DNA of 41,197 nucleotides from Chara braunii (lineage: Eukaryota; Streptophyta; Charophyceae; Charales; Characeae), in contig BFEA01000298.1 in the NCBI GenBank assembly GCA_003427395.1, positions 1,493,509 through 1,534,705 on the forward strand. The letters are read 5' to 3'. Numbering within the stretch: position 1 is the first letter of the stretch; each line of letters starts with the position of its first letter. Positions 29,991 through 40,812 of the stretch are shown here, piece by piece. The translations under genes were made by a program, and so were the position numbers. The notes under the pieces were generated by a model. The model ran no database searches and was not told the origin of the DNA. It saw only the letters and a list, made by a program, of their open reading frames with translations.

Positions 29991-30963
29991 TGATAGCGAA
30001 CTTCAGAAATCAAACAGCATCATACACATGAGACCAGATAGCCGTGACCTCGAACCAATAGCAGAATTGCATCTCGAGTTCCACCAAATAAGAACACAGC
30101 AAAAGCTCATAATTGACAATGCTGGAATAGTCTCATCATCATCAACGAAGAACCAATGTCGATATCCTATCTGGCGCTCGGCGCCCAGACTACAGATGGC
30201 AGATCCTATCTGGCCTAATCTACAACGCCGCCGATGACGTCAACAGCTCCCCGAAGTACGAGCCGATCTCGGCCAAAGCCGTACGCTTCAAGCACCAGGT
30301 ACGTCTCTCGTATCACTCACAACCTCGATCCCCAACTCACAGATGCCACATGCACCCCAGGACCACCATGCGCCCCATCCAGCATACAGCATCGCAGCTC
30401 GGCTATGGCTGCCTGCTCCTTCCAGCTCGCCCGTGAGTGCGTGAGCGCTGGCCAGTGTTAGCGCAGCAGCGCTTGCGCAGCATGCAGCCAGTGCCCGAAT
30501 GCCCAATGCGTGTGCAGGCCCTTTCCTAAATGGAAGTGGCCTGCCTGCCTTGCGTGCAGCCTGGCTGCGCTGGGCCCCTGCCCAGAAGCTTCCGGTAGGC
30601 CCAGAGAGGCTGAGCCCCAGTCCAAATGGATCAGGCCCAAGGCCTATGACAGTTACCCGCTCCCAACTGCCCGCAGCCTGAGTTGGGTCCACACTGCGTA
30701 TCTCGCCCAGGGCCTGACTCAGATGCATTTGATAAGGGCCTGGGCACTTTCAACCAACTGGCGCTGCGCAACTGCCTGAATTTTCCCCCAGTTGCGAAGT
30801 AGTCCAAAATAGGCCTCTTGTCGTCTGTCGAGCCTACCTTCACTTAGGGTGGCCGTCACTGTTGCAAATAGGGGCCCAGTAGGGCTTATCGAGGCCTTAT
30901 GCCTCACAGTTAGAATTGCGGCAGCAAGCACAGCATGAGCAGCAGTAGACTCAGAAGCTGCCT
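29991..30963. other. Unassigned GC-rich region
   Basis: Both strands have frames of 70-150 codons, as expected for GC-rich non-coding DNA. No motif is recognised. A local palindrome (GCGCTGGCCAGTGTTAGCGC) lies at about 30446-30465. Confidence 0.3.
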
Positions 30964-31060
30964 TCTTCACTGGAATATAACATACGGTCAATATTGTTGT
31001 ATTTAGACTGAAAGGTACCCCAAATACAGGTATAATGGCCGTATGTTGTATTCGGGTGAA
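30964..31060. repeat. Inverted repeat with about 30-bp arms
   Basis: CACTGGAATATAACATACGG (left) mirrors CCGTATGTTGTATTCGGGTG (right) across a 33-bp centre. The arms match at roughly 25 of 30 positions. Confidence 0.65.
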
Positions 31061-31440
31061 GATGGTGACCCTGCAACAGCAGTCACATTGAGAACAGGGT
31101 CAAGCACATGGGAATCAAGAGGTGCGTGCACAGCAACAGATGCAGCAGCTGGCCCTGCAGCAGCAACCACAGCTGGTGCAGGGTCAAGCGCAGAAGCAAT
31201 AGCTGGTGCTGCAACATTAAACACTGCATGTACATTACAAACAGGAACAGCAAGCGCTCCAGGTACAGTATGATCAACAGCAGGCGCAGCAGCTGGCTTT
31301 GCAGCAATAGACACAGCGAGCACAGCAGCATCAAGCTCTCGAACGCGTGTGCAGCTAGCGCTGCAACAGCAAGTACCGCATGAGCGGCCAGTGGCTCAAG
31401 AGCTGACCCTGCAGTTGCCAGCCCCCTGCAGATGTTCGAA
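31061..31440. repeat. GCA-rich low-complexity sequence (Ala-rich in translation)
   Basis: Imperfect GCA/GCAGCA triplets alternate with CTGGTGC and GGTCAAGC phrases. Both strands yield Ala-rich frames, so I call composition and not a gene. Confidence 0.55.
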
Positions 31441-31485
31441 TTCGCATGGGGGGCTGGGTTGAATCTCGCCATTAAAAAATATTGC

Positions 31486-31534
31486 GGCCAATCTGGGCCA
31501 CTGATTATCACAGATCAGTGTCCCAGATTGGACC
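31486..31534. repeat. Strong hairpin, 20-bp arms, 8-bp loop
   Basis: GGCCAATCTGGGCCACTGAT is followed by an 8-base loop and the complementary arm ATCAGTGTCCCAGATTGGACC. Only about two mismatches interrupt the stem. It lies between A/T-rich runs with no coding sequence. Confidence 0.8.
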
Positions 31535-32040
31535 ACATTTTTCAGGGCCTTCTGGTAGCCAGTAAGGCCTTATTTTTTGGGCGGGCCTTCCTGACCATGT
31601 GGGAGGGGAAGCTCTGGTGAGCCTCACCATTATAGGCACCAGGAAAAAGTTGCAGGCCTCACTGAAAATGCGCTGGGGCCACCCGTCGACCACCTTCGGG
31701 AAGGGCTGGGATGGCCACCCGGGAGGCCACCCGGGTGACCCCAGGTCAGCTGGGCCACCGGTTTTTCTGTTTTGTTTTCCCCCCTGCAAGCAGATCTACC
31801 CCTCACAATCAAGGGGATGCATGCGGCCCCCAGGCCTAATCGGCGGTGGTCAGGGGAATTCAATAGGGTGGGGCCGCTGCTGGGGGGCCCTGTAAATGTA
31901 AAGACTGAGCATTTTGCCAGTAGCTGCACCTCCCACGTACTTCCCCCCCCCCCATCAAGTAACAGCAGTGTCTATGGCCAGCAATCGCACACGCCAGACA
32001 ACCCCCCCCTCCTCCCCCCCGACACTCACACACCTCTGAT
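31535..32040. other. Unassigned GC-rich sequence with C runs
   Basis: GGCCACCCGGGAGGCCACCCGGGTGACC near 31712-31739 is a short direct and inverted repeat. C-runs of 8-11 bases occur at about 31945-32020. No gene is seen. Confidence 0.35.
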
Positions 32041-32443
32041 GGCCAAAGATATCAGTGATGATGAAGACAAAGGCACCTTGCAAGGAGCAACCGAAGAGAA
32101 GCATCATGAGGCCACAAAGGTCGGCAAGGCATATGAGACGGGTGATTGTGACAATGAAGGCAGATGGCCATTGTGTTGCAGCAGATCGCATTGACGACGA
32201 TGAACACGAAGCGAGGTGTGGGGGGCGCCGAGTGGAGAGGACAATGCGGTGGATGCTACGGTTAATAACGAAAGGGACATTGCCATCCAGGAGGTCAGGA
32301 TTGAGGAGCGTGAGGACGAAGGGAGTGCAAACGATGGTGCGGCGGATGGTGCGGGAAATCATGAGGAGGAATGCACATTGGCATTAGGGAGGTGGCGACA
32401 GGGCGAACGAGATGCGAAGATCCCTTTCTCTCTCTGTGTGTGA
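32041..32443 (+). pseudogene. Possible remnant of an acidic protein, frameshifted
   Basis: An ATG at about 32040 gives MAKDISDDEDKGTLQGATEE and runs to CCSRSH-stop near 32194. In another frame NAVDATVNNERDIAIQEVRI and EEREDEGSANDGAADGAGNH continue to about 32443 with the same Glu/Asp-rich character. This suggests one coding segment broken by a frameshift near 32190. It is not recognised and could be an old exon or a transposon ORF. Confidence 0.3.
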
Positions 32444-32553
32444 GTATCGACGTTGATTTCCCCCCCCCCTGCCGCATGCTGACGTGGCAACGGGCCAGTT
32501 ATCTGCATCGCGGGCCAACACCTGTTTTTTGGGTTTGAATTTGCACCGTTACG

Positions 32554-32716
32554 CACCTGTGTGGCTGAGGGTGGGGGTTAGAATTTTCGACCTGCAGTCT
32601 GGTGCGCCGTACTGCATGTTGGTATTCTGCAATGTTCACCGTTGTGGCTTAGGGTGTGGGTTCGAATCTTCGGGCCTGCACTCCGGTGTGATGTTCTGAA
32701 TATTGATATTGTGGAT
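32554..32716. repeat. Diverged tandem duplication, 83 bp
   Basis: CACCTGTGTGGCTGAGGGTG (32554) and CACCGTTGTGGCTTAGGGTG (32637) start two units that share GGGTT-GAAT-TTCG, CCTGCA-TC-GGTG and TTCTG-A-T in order. The second unit contains a B-box match GGTTCGAATC. Confidence 0.65.
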
Positions 32717-33381
32717 TCACTGCACAGACCTTAGGGCCATTCGCAGACTGCGTTTGCACTGTAGCCCAGATGGATTGGGTGCCTGTGTGTTCACTTCCAC
32801 AGGTTGCAGGTCGAAGCGTTGCCATGCCCGGTGGAGCACTTGTGGCACATGGTGCAGGCCAGTGTTAGACCTCGAAATACACCCGTTCTTTGGAGACGCT
32901 AAAAAACAAACAAAAAAAAGGTTTGCCATGTCCGAGTGGATGCTTAGAGGAAGGGTACGGGTTCCCTGTCCGAGCCTAGATGGATGGTGCTCGGTTGACT
33001 TGGGGGGTCAGAGCGCGCTGTCTTGTGCCAGGATAAGGTTGCAGCTGGCACTGCTCTGGAGGATCCACGGTTGGCTGACTGGGATTAGATCTGTGCCTGC
33101 TGCCTGTCACCCAGCAGCTGGGCTATAGTGCATTCACCTACTAGGGTCAGGCACCCCTTGGGGGGATGGCCCAATAAATCGTACCCGTTGGGGGTAGGCG
33201 GTTCTTGATGAGAACAGAAGGGCTGCTCGCAGCACCTCAGGAAGACCAAGGGTGACTCCTGTGTGACTGTGTAACGTAAATCTCTCTCCGTGCAGGATAC
33301 TCTCGGTCGTTAACCCTGAGATGAGACGGGTTGGTACCTACGCTCTTGAGCTGAAACGCCAACTGAACTACCCTGAATGTG
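32717..33381. other. Unassigned spacer with a Ser/Leu-tRNA-like phrase
   Basis: GCCATGTCCGAGTGGATGC at about 32926 is like the 5' half of a Ser or Leu tRNA, and GGGTTCCCTGTCC follows 25 bp later, but no fold closes. No gene is seen. Confidence 0.3.
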
Positions 33382-34670
33382 TTTTTTTGTTTGTTTGTTT
33401 GTTTTGTGCATTTGGGGAGCAGCTCCATCTATTGGTGGGGAGCATCACCTGCTGGAAAACGTGTCCAGCGTCCCATATACAGGCTGAATTTGGAACATAT
33501 CAAAGAAACCATTATGGGGAGATCCTGCCAGCATTGATTACCCTGGGATCCAGGGGATTGACTGGGCAGGATATTGGGAAGAGGGGGGAATAATCTCTTC
33601 GCCTCGAAACCGGCGCCAGGTACCTGCTGTTACACACTATCTCCTTTCCCCCCAAGTCATAGAAAATTTATGAAAAACATCTGGTTCTGAGTAGCACCGC
33701 AGATACAGGGGCCTATCCTCTCAACCACATCTTAGGTGGATAGGCCAGGTGTGAGGGGAAGTGAGGAGGTAGGCTCAGCGTCCAGGGGGCGACTGGGGCA
33801 TACCTGGTCCTCCTATTCCCTTTCTCCATCCTGACTGGTCCCCCCAGGATGGTGTTGGGCGGGCTCCACAGTGTCTCGGCCATACCAGCTCAGCTCAACT
33901 AAGGTATTACTTGGTGGGGGGAAAAGGTCAGGGAACTTGGGGACCAGGGGGGAGTGGGATGTCGCTGGGGATTTCAGTCCATTTATGGAAGAGCAATCGA
34001 TAATCCTTCTGCGATGTAGCCAAACGATCATTTTCATCCAAAAGCCAGCCATCCCATTGTATCCATGCAATCCATCCTCCCCGTTCCCCCCCCAGCCAGT
34101 CCATGCAAAATTCGTGTAATTTTTGTATAATGTCTGATCTTTTTGTAAGAATGTTCATCCCTTGTATCATCTTTTTCCACTGAGCTCCAATTGCTGTTTC
34201 AACCATATCCTTAATCATTTCCGTTATTTCACCATTTCCCACGTGGGCACTTTCAAGTACTAGAATGCATCTGCGACGCCATATAGCCCATAGCACTGCT
34301 TCCCTCCCAATTCTAAATAAGTTCGTTGTCAAGGACGAGGTTTGGGCAGTCCAATGACCGGTTAGCAGGGCCCTCCATTCCCACGGTCAATCTCTATCTG
34401 TGCCTAGTTCGTTCCAAATCCGTAAATCCGGACCCATCCTCGCCACGTAAGGATAGAGGCAGGGCATTGCAGGAAAAAGGTGCTCTATCATCTTGTTATT
34501 CCTTCGAGAGGGGAACCCCTCGTTGCATGCGTGACACCAGGGGAGAGTCAGCCCTTTCTGCTCCAGGTGGGTATGGTCAGTGAGCCATGCATTCGTCGGT
34601 AGGCAACGATGAGTAATCTGCCATTGGAGCGAGGCAGTCTTGACCGGTTTGTTTTTCACCTCTTTAAACC
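33382..34670 (-). mobile_element. LINE (family L) copy 3, longest 3' fragment (1.3 kb)
   Basis: On the minus strand one frame runs from about 34690 to 33928 with a single TGA (GTDRD-stop-PWEWRALL). It begins with the zinc-binding region near the end of LINE ORF2: LQWQITHRCLPTNAWLTD, LPWCHACNEG, IEHLFPAMPCLYPYV. It continues with NLFRIGREAVLWAIWRRRC and WLGGERGGWIAWIQWDG. A frameshift near 33960 leads to PDLFPPPSNTLVELSWYGRD, the C-terminal block also in copy 2. The 3' tail is the family-L end at 33405-33475 plus a T/G-rich run (33382-33404). RT itself is not present. The copy is dead. Confidence 0.8.
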
Positions 34671-34757
34671 TTTTTTTTTTTTTTTTGGACAAAAAGCTCC
34701 AATCTATTCGTGGGGAGCAGCACGTGCTGGGAACCGGGCCCAGCGTCCCATATAGAA
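34671..34757 (-). mobile_element. LINE-tail repeat (family L) directly upstream of LINE copy 3
   Basis: GGGACGCTGGGCCCGG, CCAGCACGTGCTGCTCCCCAC and AATAGATTGGAG on minus, ending in a 16-base A run (34671-34686) that touches the 5' end of LINE copy 3. The second insertion probably entered the first one's A tail. Confidence 0.65.
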
Positions 34758-35922
34758 TTATACAAATGATTCAAGAAATGATTTGAGATACCAGGTCCAT
34801 TACTTGACTTCTGCAAAAAACAATCTAAGAACTATGAAAAAGATTCTGAAAATTTTAAGAAAACATGGATAACTTGCTAAAGATTGCCAGTTGTGGAGTA
34901 CCATTATGTCATCTTCATGTGCATCATCTTTAGTAAACTTTCCACATTTATCTTCTGCGACATATATTCACGTTCATCTTTTGTGACACATATTTTGTTC
35001 ATCATTCACGTCGCCCGCATCCTTTTTGAGGGTAATCATCATCATCATTTCACTTCCTCATCTTCTTCATGACCGTCATTCAGACTTCTTCGTCAAAATC
35101 GTAATTATTGCCATCCTCTATTTTAATTACAGCAGTAGTGTGCTGACAATCTTCCTCACCGGTGTCATTAGGGTATCGCAAGTCAAACGTTCCTTAATTA
35201 TTTTTCACCAATTTTTCATTATCATCATCATCATCATCATCTTCTACCAATGTGAATCTTTATCATGATTATCATCATCATCATGGTTTCTTTATTCATT
35301 TTTTCTTCAATCAGTAGTTATCTCTGAGTTGGTGGTTATATTGTTCTTCCCAGATTGATTATGGTCTAGTTGGCAGGTAGGTCGGTCAGGAAGGGAGCGC
35401 TACTCCGCAGGGGTAACACAAGGTGGGAGGTGATTGCCTTCTAGGGAGTAGACGCAGATGATGGGAGCTGATCTGGGCTGGGGCTGGAAGATATGTATGG
35501 GGGCGCATTATCTCCTGGCGGAGGCAGACTAGGAGTGTTAGATTTGGGGTATATCTTTTGGGGGAACTGGTTGCTTCAAGGCAGAAGAGAATGGGGAGAT
35601 GATCTCTCTCGTTGGGGCTGATAGGAACTTCGTACTGACGGGGTTTCAGATCAGCAGAGACAGTGAGAGAAGAACAGGAGAACAAGAAACGAGGGGAGAG
35701 GAGAGTACATGGAGGAAGGGGAGGAGTGGAGAGGAATAGCCATCAGTATCCTTATCATTAACCATCTCTTTTGTGATCATCTCAAGGTACTCATCCAATT
35801 TCATCTAATTTCATCAACAAAGAGGTTTGTTATCAGGATTCTAATATTATTAGGTCCTCGATTTCTAGTTGACATTCTAAGCTTAGCTAATTTCATAATT
35901 GAGCCTTTTTTGTGTAATGGCC
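34758..35922. other. AT-rich region with ATC triplet runs, no gene
   Basis: TCATCATCATCAT-type runs at about 35034-35050, 35218-35242 and 35268-35284. No coding signal beyond short chance frames. Confidence 0.45.
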
Positions 35923-37810
35923 AGGTTGAGTTGGCGCCAGAACGGCGCTGGCCAGTGCTGGGGCGATGCCTTGTAACCTGCTTGAGTAGGAGCTTGAGGC
36001 TTTGTTTAGAGGTATGGGATTGCCGAGGGAGGAAAGCGATCTGCAAACTTGACTAATGGCTACAATCAGGTCGACGATGGTCAGAGCTGGGGTGGGTAGC
36101 GCTGCCCTGTAACCGAGCCAGATTGGAGTGTGAGACCAGGAAGAGGCCTGATTGGTGCACAACATAGGCTCTGTTGTGTTTGGTCGGTTGGAATGGAAAC
36201 AAGAAATTAGGGATAGGATAGTATTTGAGTGCTGAGTAGACAATTACTTTGATTAGTCATCATCTGTCTTTATTTCATAACCTCAATCATCCATCTATCA
36301 TCCTAAGTCGTTAAAAAATCATTATCATCATCATCCTCATCAGATAAGTTAACTGTTGAGTACTCAACTAAATTAAATCATTTAGTTTTAGGTATTATTA
36401 TCAATTTTGCTGATTGTCTGATTGAGTTGTGAAAGTGCACTTGCGGAGGTCGAGTTGATGCCAGAACGACGCTGACCGGTGCTGGGGCATTGCCCTGTAA
36501 CCTAAACTTCAAGGAGCTTGAGGTCTGGGAGAGAGATCTGGGGATTGCTGAGGGAAGAAGGCAATCCACTAATTTGACCGACGGTAACAATTCTGCCGAC
36601 GATGGTCAGAGCTGGGGCGGGTAGCGCTGCCCTGTGACTTAGCTAAACAGAGGATGTGAGACTGGGTAGAGGTGGGATTGATACACAGTACAACATCAGA
36701 TGAGAATTGCTGGAATTGGTAGAATACCTGGAATTAGGATTGGGTTTCATGTTGTAGTTCTGAGTAGAGAACATTCTGATTAGCCGTCCTGATCACTTTT
36801 TTTAATGGCTAGTACTTAGAGTGTGACTTAAAAAAATAAAAATAAAAAAAAATGGTTATGTTAAAAAACAAAACTTGCTAACCTATTGCTAGGCTACTTA
36901 AACAGTACTTAAGCTTGAAAAAATATGAGAGCGGGGGGTCAAAATTGAAACTGCCTACTATCCAAATCTCCCCCCCGCCAACAGACGGAACATCAGTCCA
37001 AACTTTCATTCCTCGTACCAAAACTCACTTGATCTCATACCCCCTTCTGCTAGGGTAACAGGGCACCACAACCTTCCCTAGTACTGACCAAACTAGTTCT
37101 GACGGACAGGAAGTGCCTTCCTCCCTCGACATTTTCCGTAGCAGCAAGCCCTTGACACAGATTATAGGGTTAATACCCCGACGCCGACAACGTCGAACGG
37201 TCTGGTTATGCCTTCCACCCTCGGCATAACTCCACACGCCTCAAGCTCCCCTATTAGGTCACAGAGCAAGAGCTCCAGCACCGGCCTGTGTCGTCCTTGC
37301 ATCGTTCTTCTAACCTACTTACCTTAGCAATCAACCTTCCTCTGTTGAGAGTCTTCCTTTCTACCTACCATCCTCCAGTTCTATCACGCCCCCCCTTCCC
37401 TCTTTTCTTTGAGATACCAACTCAGAACCCCCCAACCCAAAAACCTGACTTCGGCTAAGAAGAAACAGAAAGACCATCCACAATCCAGCTCTTCCCCGCA
37501 CCGCAGAGGGAGGACTACTGCCCAGGCATTCAGTTCTCGTACAAGAACCCGCTAGATCTCATACCCTCTTTGCTAGGGTGACAGGACAACGTGAATTGCC
37601 CCAATACCGACCGAACTAGTTCTGACGGACAGGAAGTTTCTTCCTCCCTCGACAACTTCCTTAGCTGCACAACCCCCAAGGTTACATGGTCGCTACCCCG
37701 GCATCAGCTACGTTGAACAAGATGGTTATGCCTTTCATCCTCGGCATAGCTCCAATAGTCTCAAGCTCCCCCTGGTTACAGAGCAACTGCTCCAGCACTG
37801 ACCATTGTCA
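35923..37810. repeat. Mirror array of four 250-bp units (two forward, two reverse)
   Basis: Forward units at 35923-36165 and 36447-36690 share CCAGAACG-CGCTG, GTGCTGGGGC, GCC-TGTAACCT, GAGCTTGAGG, GACGATGGTCAGAGCTGGGG, GGGTAGCGCTGCCCTGT and GTGAGAC. Reverse units at 37034-37290 and 37556-37810 carry the same order on the minus strand (GGTGCTGGAGC, GAGCTTGAGGC, TGCCGAGGG, GCCCTGTTACCC). Spacing is about 524 bp on both sides and the arrangement is symmetric about 36867. Each unit holds two related halves ending GCCCTGTAACC or similar. No coding capacity. Confidence 0.75.
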
Positions 37811-38355
37811 CCCCACCCTGCCCTTCTAATAGACCATTCGCCCCGAGCCCTAATCCGTCCGCTGCGCGAGCACCACCCTACTAAAACCAACCTTGCCCTT
37901 CCTGCTTACCGAATAACTTTTTAAGAAATTTTTTGGAATTTTTTTCAAAGACTCAGGAAAACAGAAGCAGATTCTGGTATTCACCCGGGACTCTACAACA
38001 CATATAGGCGCACTGTGTGACCATCGAAGTTACTCATTTCCTCAAAGAACACCCCCCCACCCTGCTATATGCAGCCTCCCCTTGCCTTTTCTCTCCAACC
38101 GCTAGTGCTGATCCGACCCTAAATCAGCCTAGCCCAGAAAAAGACAATCCCTCACTGTCGCCCCTCCCCCTCCAAGGGTAACACGTCCCACCTTGTGAAA
38201 CCGTCACGGGGAGGGGCTCCAACCCTAAAGGAGAACCCCGCAGATTCACAACGCAAGCCGCAAATATGCTGTCCAAAGACCCAGACAAACTTTAAGACAC
38301 AATCATCAGAAAAAAACAATCAGAATCGAAAACAAGACCAGATCATAACTACGAC
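37811..38355. other. Unassigned C-rich sequence
   Basis: No feature recognised. A 157-codon frame (38195-38668) crosses a LINE tail and is rejected. Confidence 0.35.
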
Positions 38356-38421
38356 TTTTTTTTCTTTTTATTTTCCCCCTCACAACTTGGCACAAACTGA
38401 AAACCGGGCCCAGCGTCCCAT
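38356..38421 (-). mobile_element. Very short LINE-tail fragment (family L)
   Basis: On minus, GGGACGCTGGGCCCGG followed within 50 bp by an A-rich run (T-rich at 38356-38374). The CAGCAGGTG block is lost. Confidence 0.5.
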
Positions 38422-38879
38422 AACGAGTGCGTTCAGAAAACTTCATCAGAAAAAAATCCTATTAGAAAATCTTAGGCTTTTGGAACATAAGATGCCGAGG
38501 CCCAACTACTTCAGACATGTCCCTGACAACGTCATGATTAAGCAAAATTCGAAACAACTCAGAAAAATCCCCATCACCATAGTCACTTTACCACCCTCCG
38601 GCAAGACTGACTGCAGCGGAGCCACCATCTCTGCTGCTGCTATGGCATACTCCCATCCCACCAGCTAGCCCCCTCACTGGTAGGACGTGTGATAACCCAT
38701 CATCTTCTCCATCTTACCTTATTTTTTTTATGAAGAAACTGAGAACTTTTACCGACGTTCTTCAGATGTATGAGAACAGGCCACAAAGGTCCTAGGATTG
38801 TTCTAAAAAATTCGAAATCCACACACAAATCCCTCCAACGTTCTCCAAAAACTGTCATACTCTCTACCGATCTCTTCTA
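38422..38879. other. Unassigned AT-rich spacer
   Basis: No gene or repeat recognised. Confidence 0.35.
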
Positions 38880-39090
38880 GGTCTCACACCCCCGCTTCTG
38901 CTGGGTTACAGGGCAACGCAGCTCACCCCAGCTCCAACCAGCGTCGTCCCGGTAGCATCATTTGGTCATCCCGTGGAAAGTCCCCCCCAAGACCTCCCAA
39001 GATCTCTCTACCAGACCTCACGCTCCTGCATCGCAGGTTACATGGCAGCACCCCAGCACCAGTCAGCGTCGTTTTGGCATCGAATGGCCA
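38880..39090 (-). repeat. Fifth copy of the 250-bp unit, reverse orientation
   Basis: On minus it holds GACGACGCTG, GAGCTGGGGTGAGCTGCGTTG, CCCTGTAACCCAGCAGAAGC and GTGTGAGACC, and a second half with GGTGCTGGGGTGCTGCCATG and TAACCTGCGATGC. It matches the array at 35923-37810 but stands apart from it. Confidence 0.7.
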
Positions 39091-39440
39091 CAAAACACTG
39101 AGTATGGCAGCGTTGGAATCACCAAGGAAGAGTTAGCAGGGACCCCAAAATCCTAAAAAACATGCCTAGGACCATTGAGCACCCCGCTCTTTTCGGAACA
39201 TTCGGAATTCCTTAGAAATTTATAAGGGCGGGGGGGGAAACAAACTGAGAGAAAACAATTCTGAAATATTCCACGCAGAAAATCAGAATACAAATTTCAA
39301 ATTTGAGAAAAGATGAGATTGAAAATAAGATTTAATAAGATTTGAAAATCCAAATAGGGAACCAAACTAGGGAATCAATTTTGATGTACAAGAGGACTTA
39401 CGACTCTGATTTCCAGAACCCCAAGGTTCGGAATTGTTCA
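39091..39440. other. Unassigned AT-rich spacer
   Basis: Repeated AAATTTGA/GATTTGAAAAT phrases only. No gene is seen. Confidence 0.35.
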
Positions 39441-39757
39441 GACAGTAAATCAAGAAATTACTGATAAGAAAAATCGTCACTAAACAGTAAAATATCTCGT
39501 CAATCAATTGTGTGTGAGAGGGCGAAGACAATTGGCCCGTATTGAAAAGTTATGAGAAGCTCCTTTTAAAATCGTACTTAATCCTATTAAGGGATATAAG
39601 AAATCAACAAGATCATTTACGACAGTAAATCAAGAAATTACTAAATAGAAAAACAAATCGACGCTAAACAAAAAAACATCTCAACAATCAATTGTGTGTG
39701 AGAGGACGAAGACAATTATAAGAAACTCCTTTCAAAATCGTACTTAATTCCTATTGG
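39441..39757. repeat. Tandem duplication, period 180 bp
   Basis: GACAGTAAATCAAGAAATTA starts both units (39441 and 39621). CAATCAATTGTGTGTGAGAG, CGAAGACAATT and AAAATCGTACTTAAT recur in order. The second unit has lost about 30 bp. Confidence 0.9.
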
Positions 39758-40771
39758 ATCACGGCTATTACGCAGAACATCCTACTAGAAATTTCCACCC
39801 TCAACCATAGAGCTTTCCCAAAAAACTCCTCCCCCCTTCCTCGACCCCCACCTACTTGCCACCCTTCCCCTCAAACCCCACCCCACCATCTTCGGGGAAA
39901 AAGGACCCCCTTCCTCCCACTGTAAGCTACTAAGCATCGAGGCAATGCTAACACCGAAGACAACAACGACCATCTCCAATCCCCCAAGGATCAGAAGACA
40001 GTGCGACTCCACCTCACCAAACCCATCAGTGAGTCGTCACAGGAGGTTTGAACCGTACTAGACATTCATTCACACCAAAATTGAGGAAGGAGGGGGGAGA
40101 TCAATCCCATCGCCCAAGCTCTACCTCCACCCCATTCAACATCTTCACTCACTCCCAATCTTGATGATGCCAAACCTGTAGAAAAGCAACCTAAAAAAAA
40201 TACCAGGAGAAAAAAACCACGCTTGCCAGATTAGCAGCTCTGTAGATGGAGAAGGCCGAAGTTGTTTCCCAAATAGAAGCACTCACCTGGATGAACGAAG
40301 CACCCTAGTTACAGCCTTCTGCAAAGTTGTCACCCTCGACCCCTACCTATTGGCGAAATCCACCAAAGCGGTTTACACAACGACCATAGCCATCCCCCCC
40401 AACCCCCCGCCCTAAACCCTCTTTCTTTCACCCATCACCGCTCGTCACATGCCCTGTTCGCATCCTCTTCCATCGCGCCTCTCAGCTCTTCATGTCTTCA
40501 ACTTTAAACCATTTTATAGGTCGCAGGGTTTCCAATGGGACGTTAAGATGTTGTTCCCAACAATCTACTACACGATCCCTTAGGTTTAGTCTAGTCCTGA
40601 GCATCCGGTAGGTCGCATTAACATCCAGTGTATGGAGGTACCGATATCTGGGTCATCCGTTCCTTATTGGAATCCTCCATCTCCACTCAGCCACATCTAT
40701 GGGAAAATCCTGAATTGGCACCTCCGGCCTAATGGAAAATGAACGACCCTGAACGTGTATAATATCAGGAA

Positions 40772-40812
<41 letters not shown>

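Noticed and set aside
31003-31323. Ala-rich frames on both strands
   Set aside because: GCA-triplet composition opens several frames at once. There is no evidence for coding.
35034-36345. ATC/TCA triplet runs considered as a CRISPR-like or regulatory array
   Set aside because: They are simple microsatellites without unique spacers; a plant-lineage genome would not carry CRISPR.
38195-38668. 157-codon plus-strand frame
   Set aside because: It runs through a T-rich LINE-tail fragment and unrelated sequence on each side.
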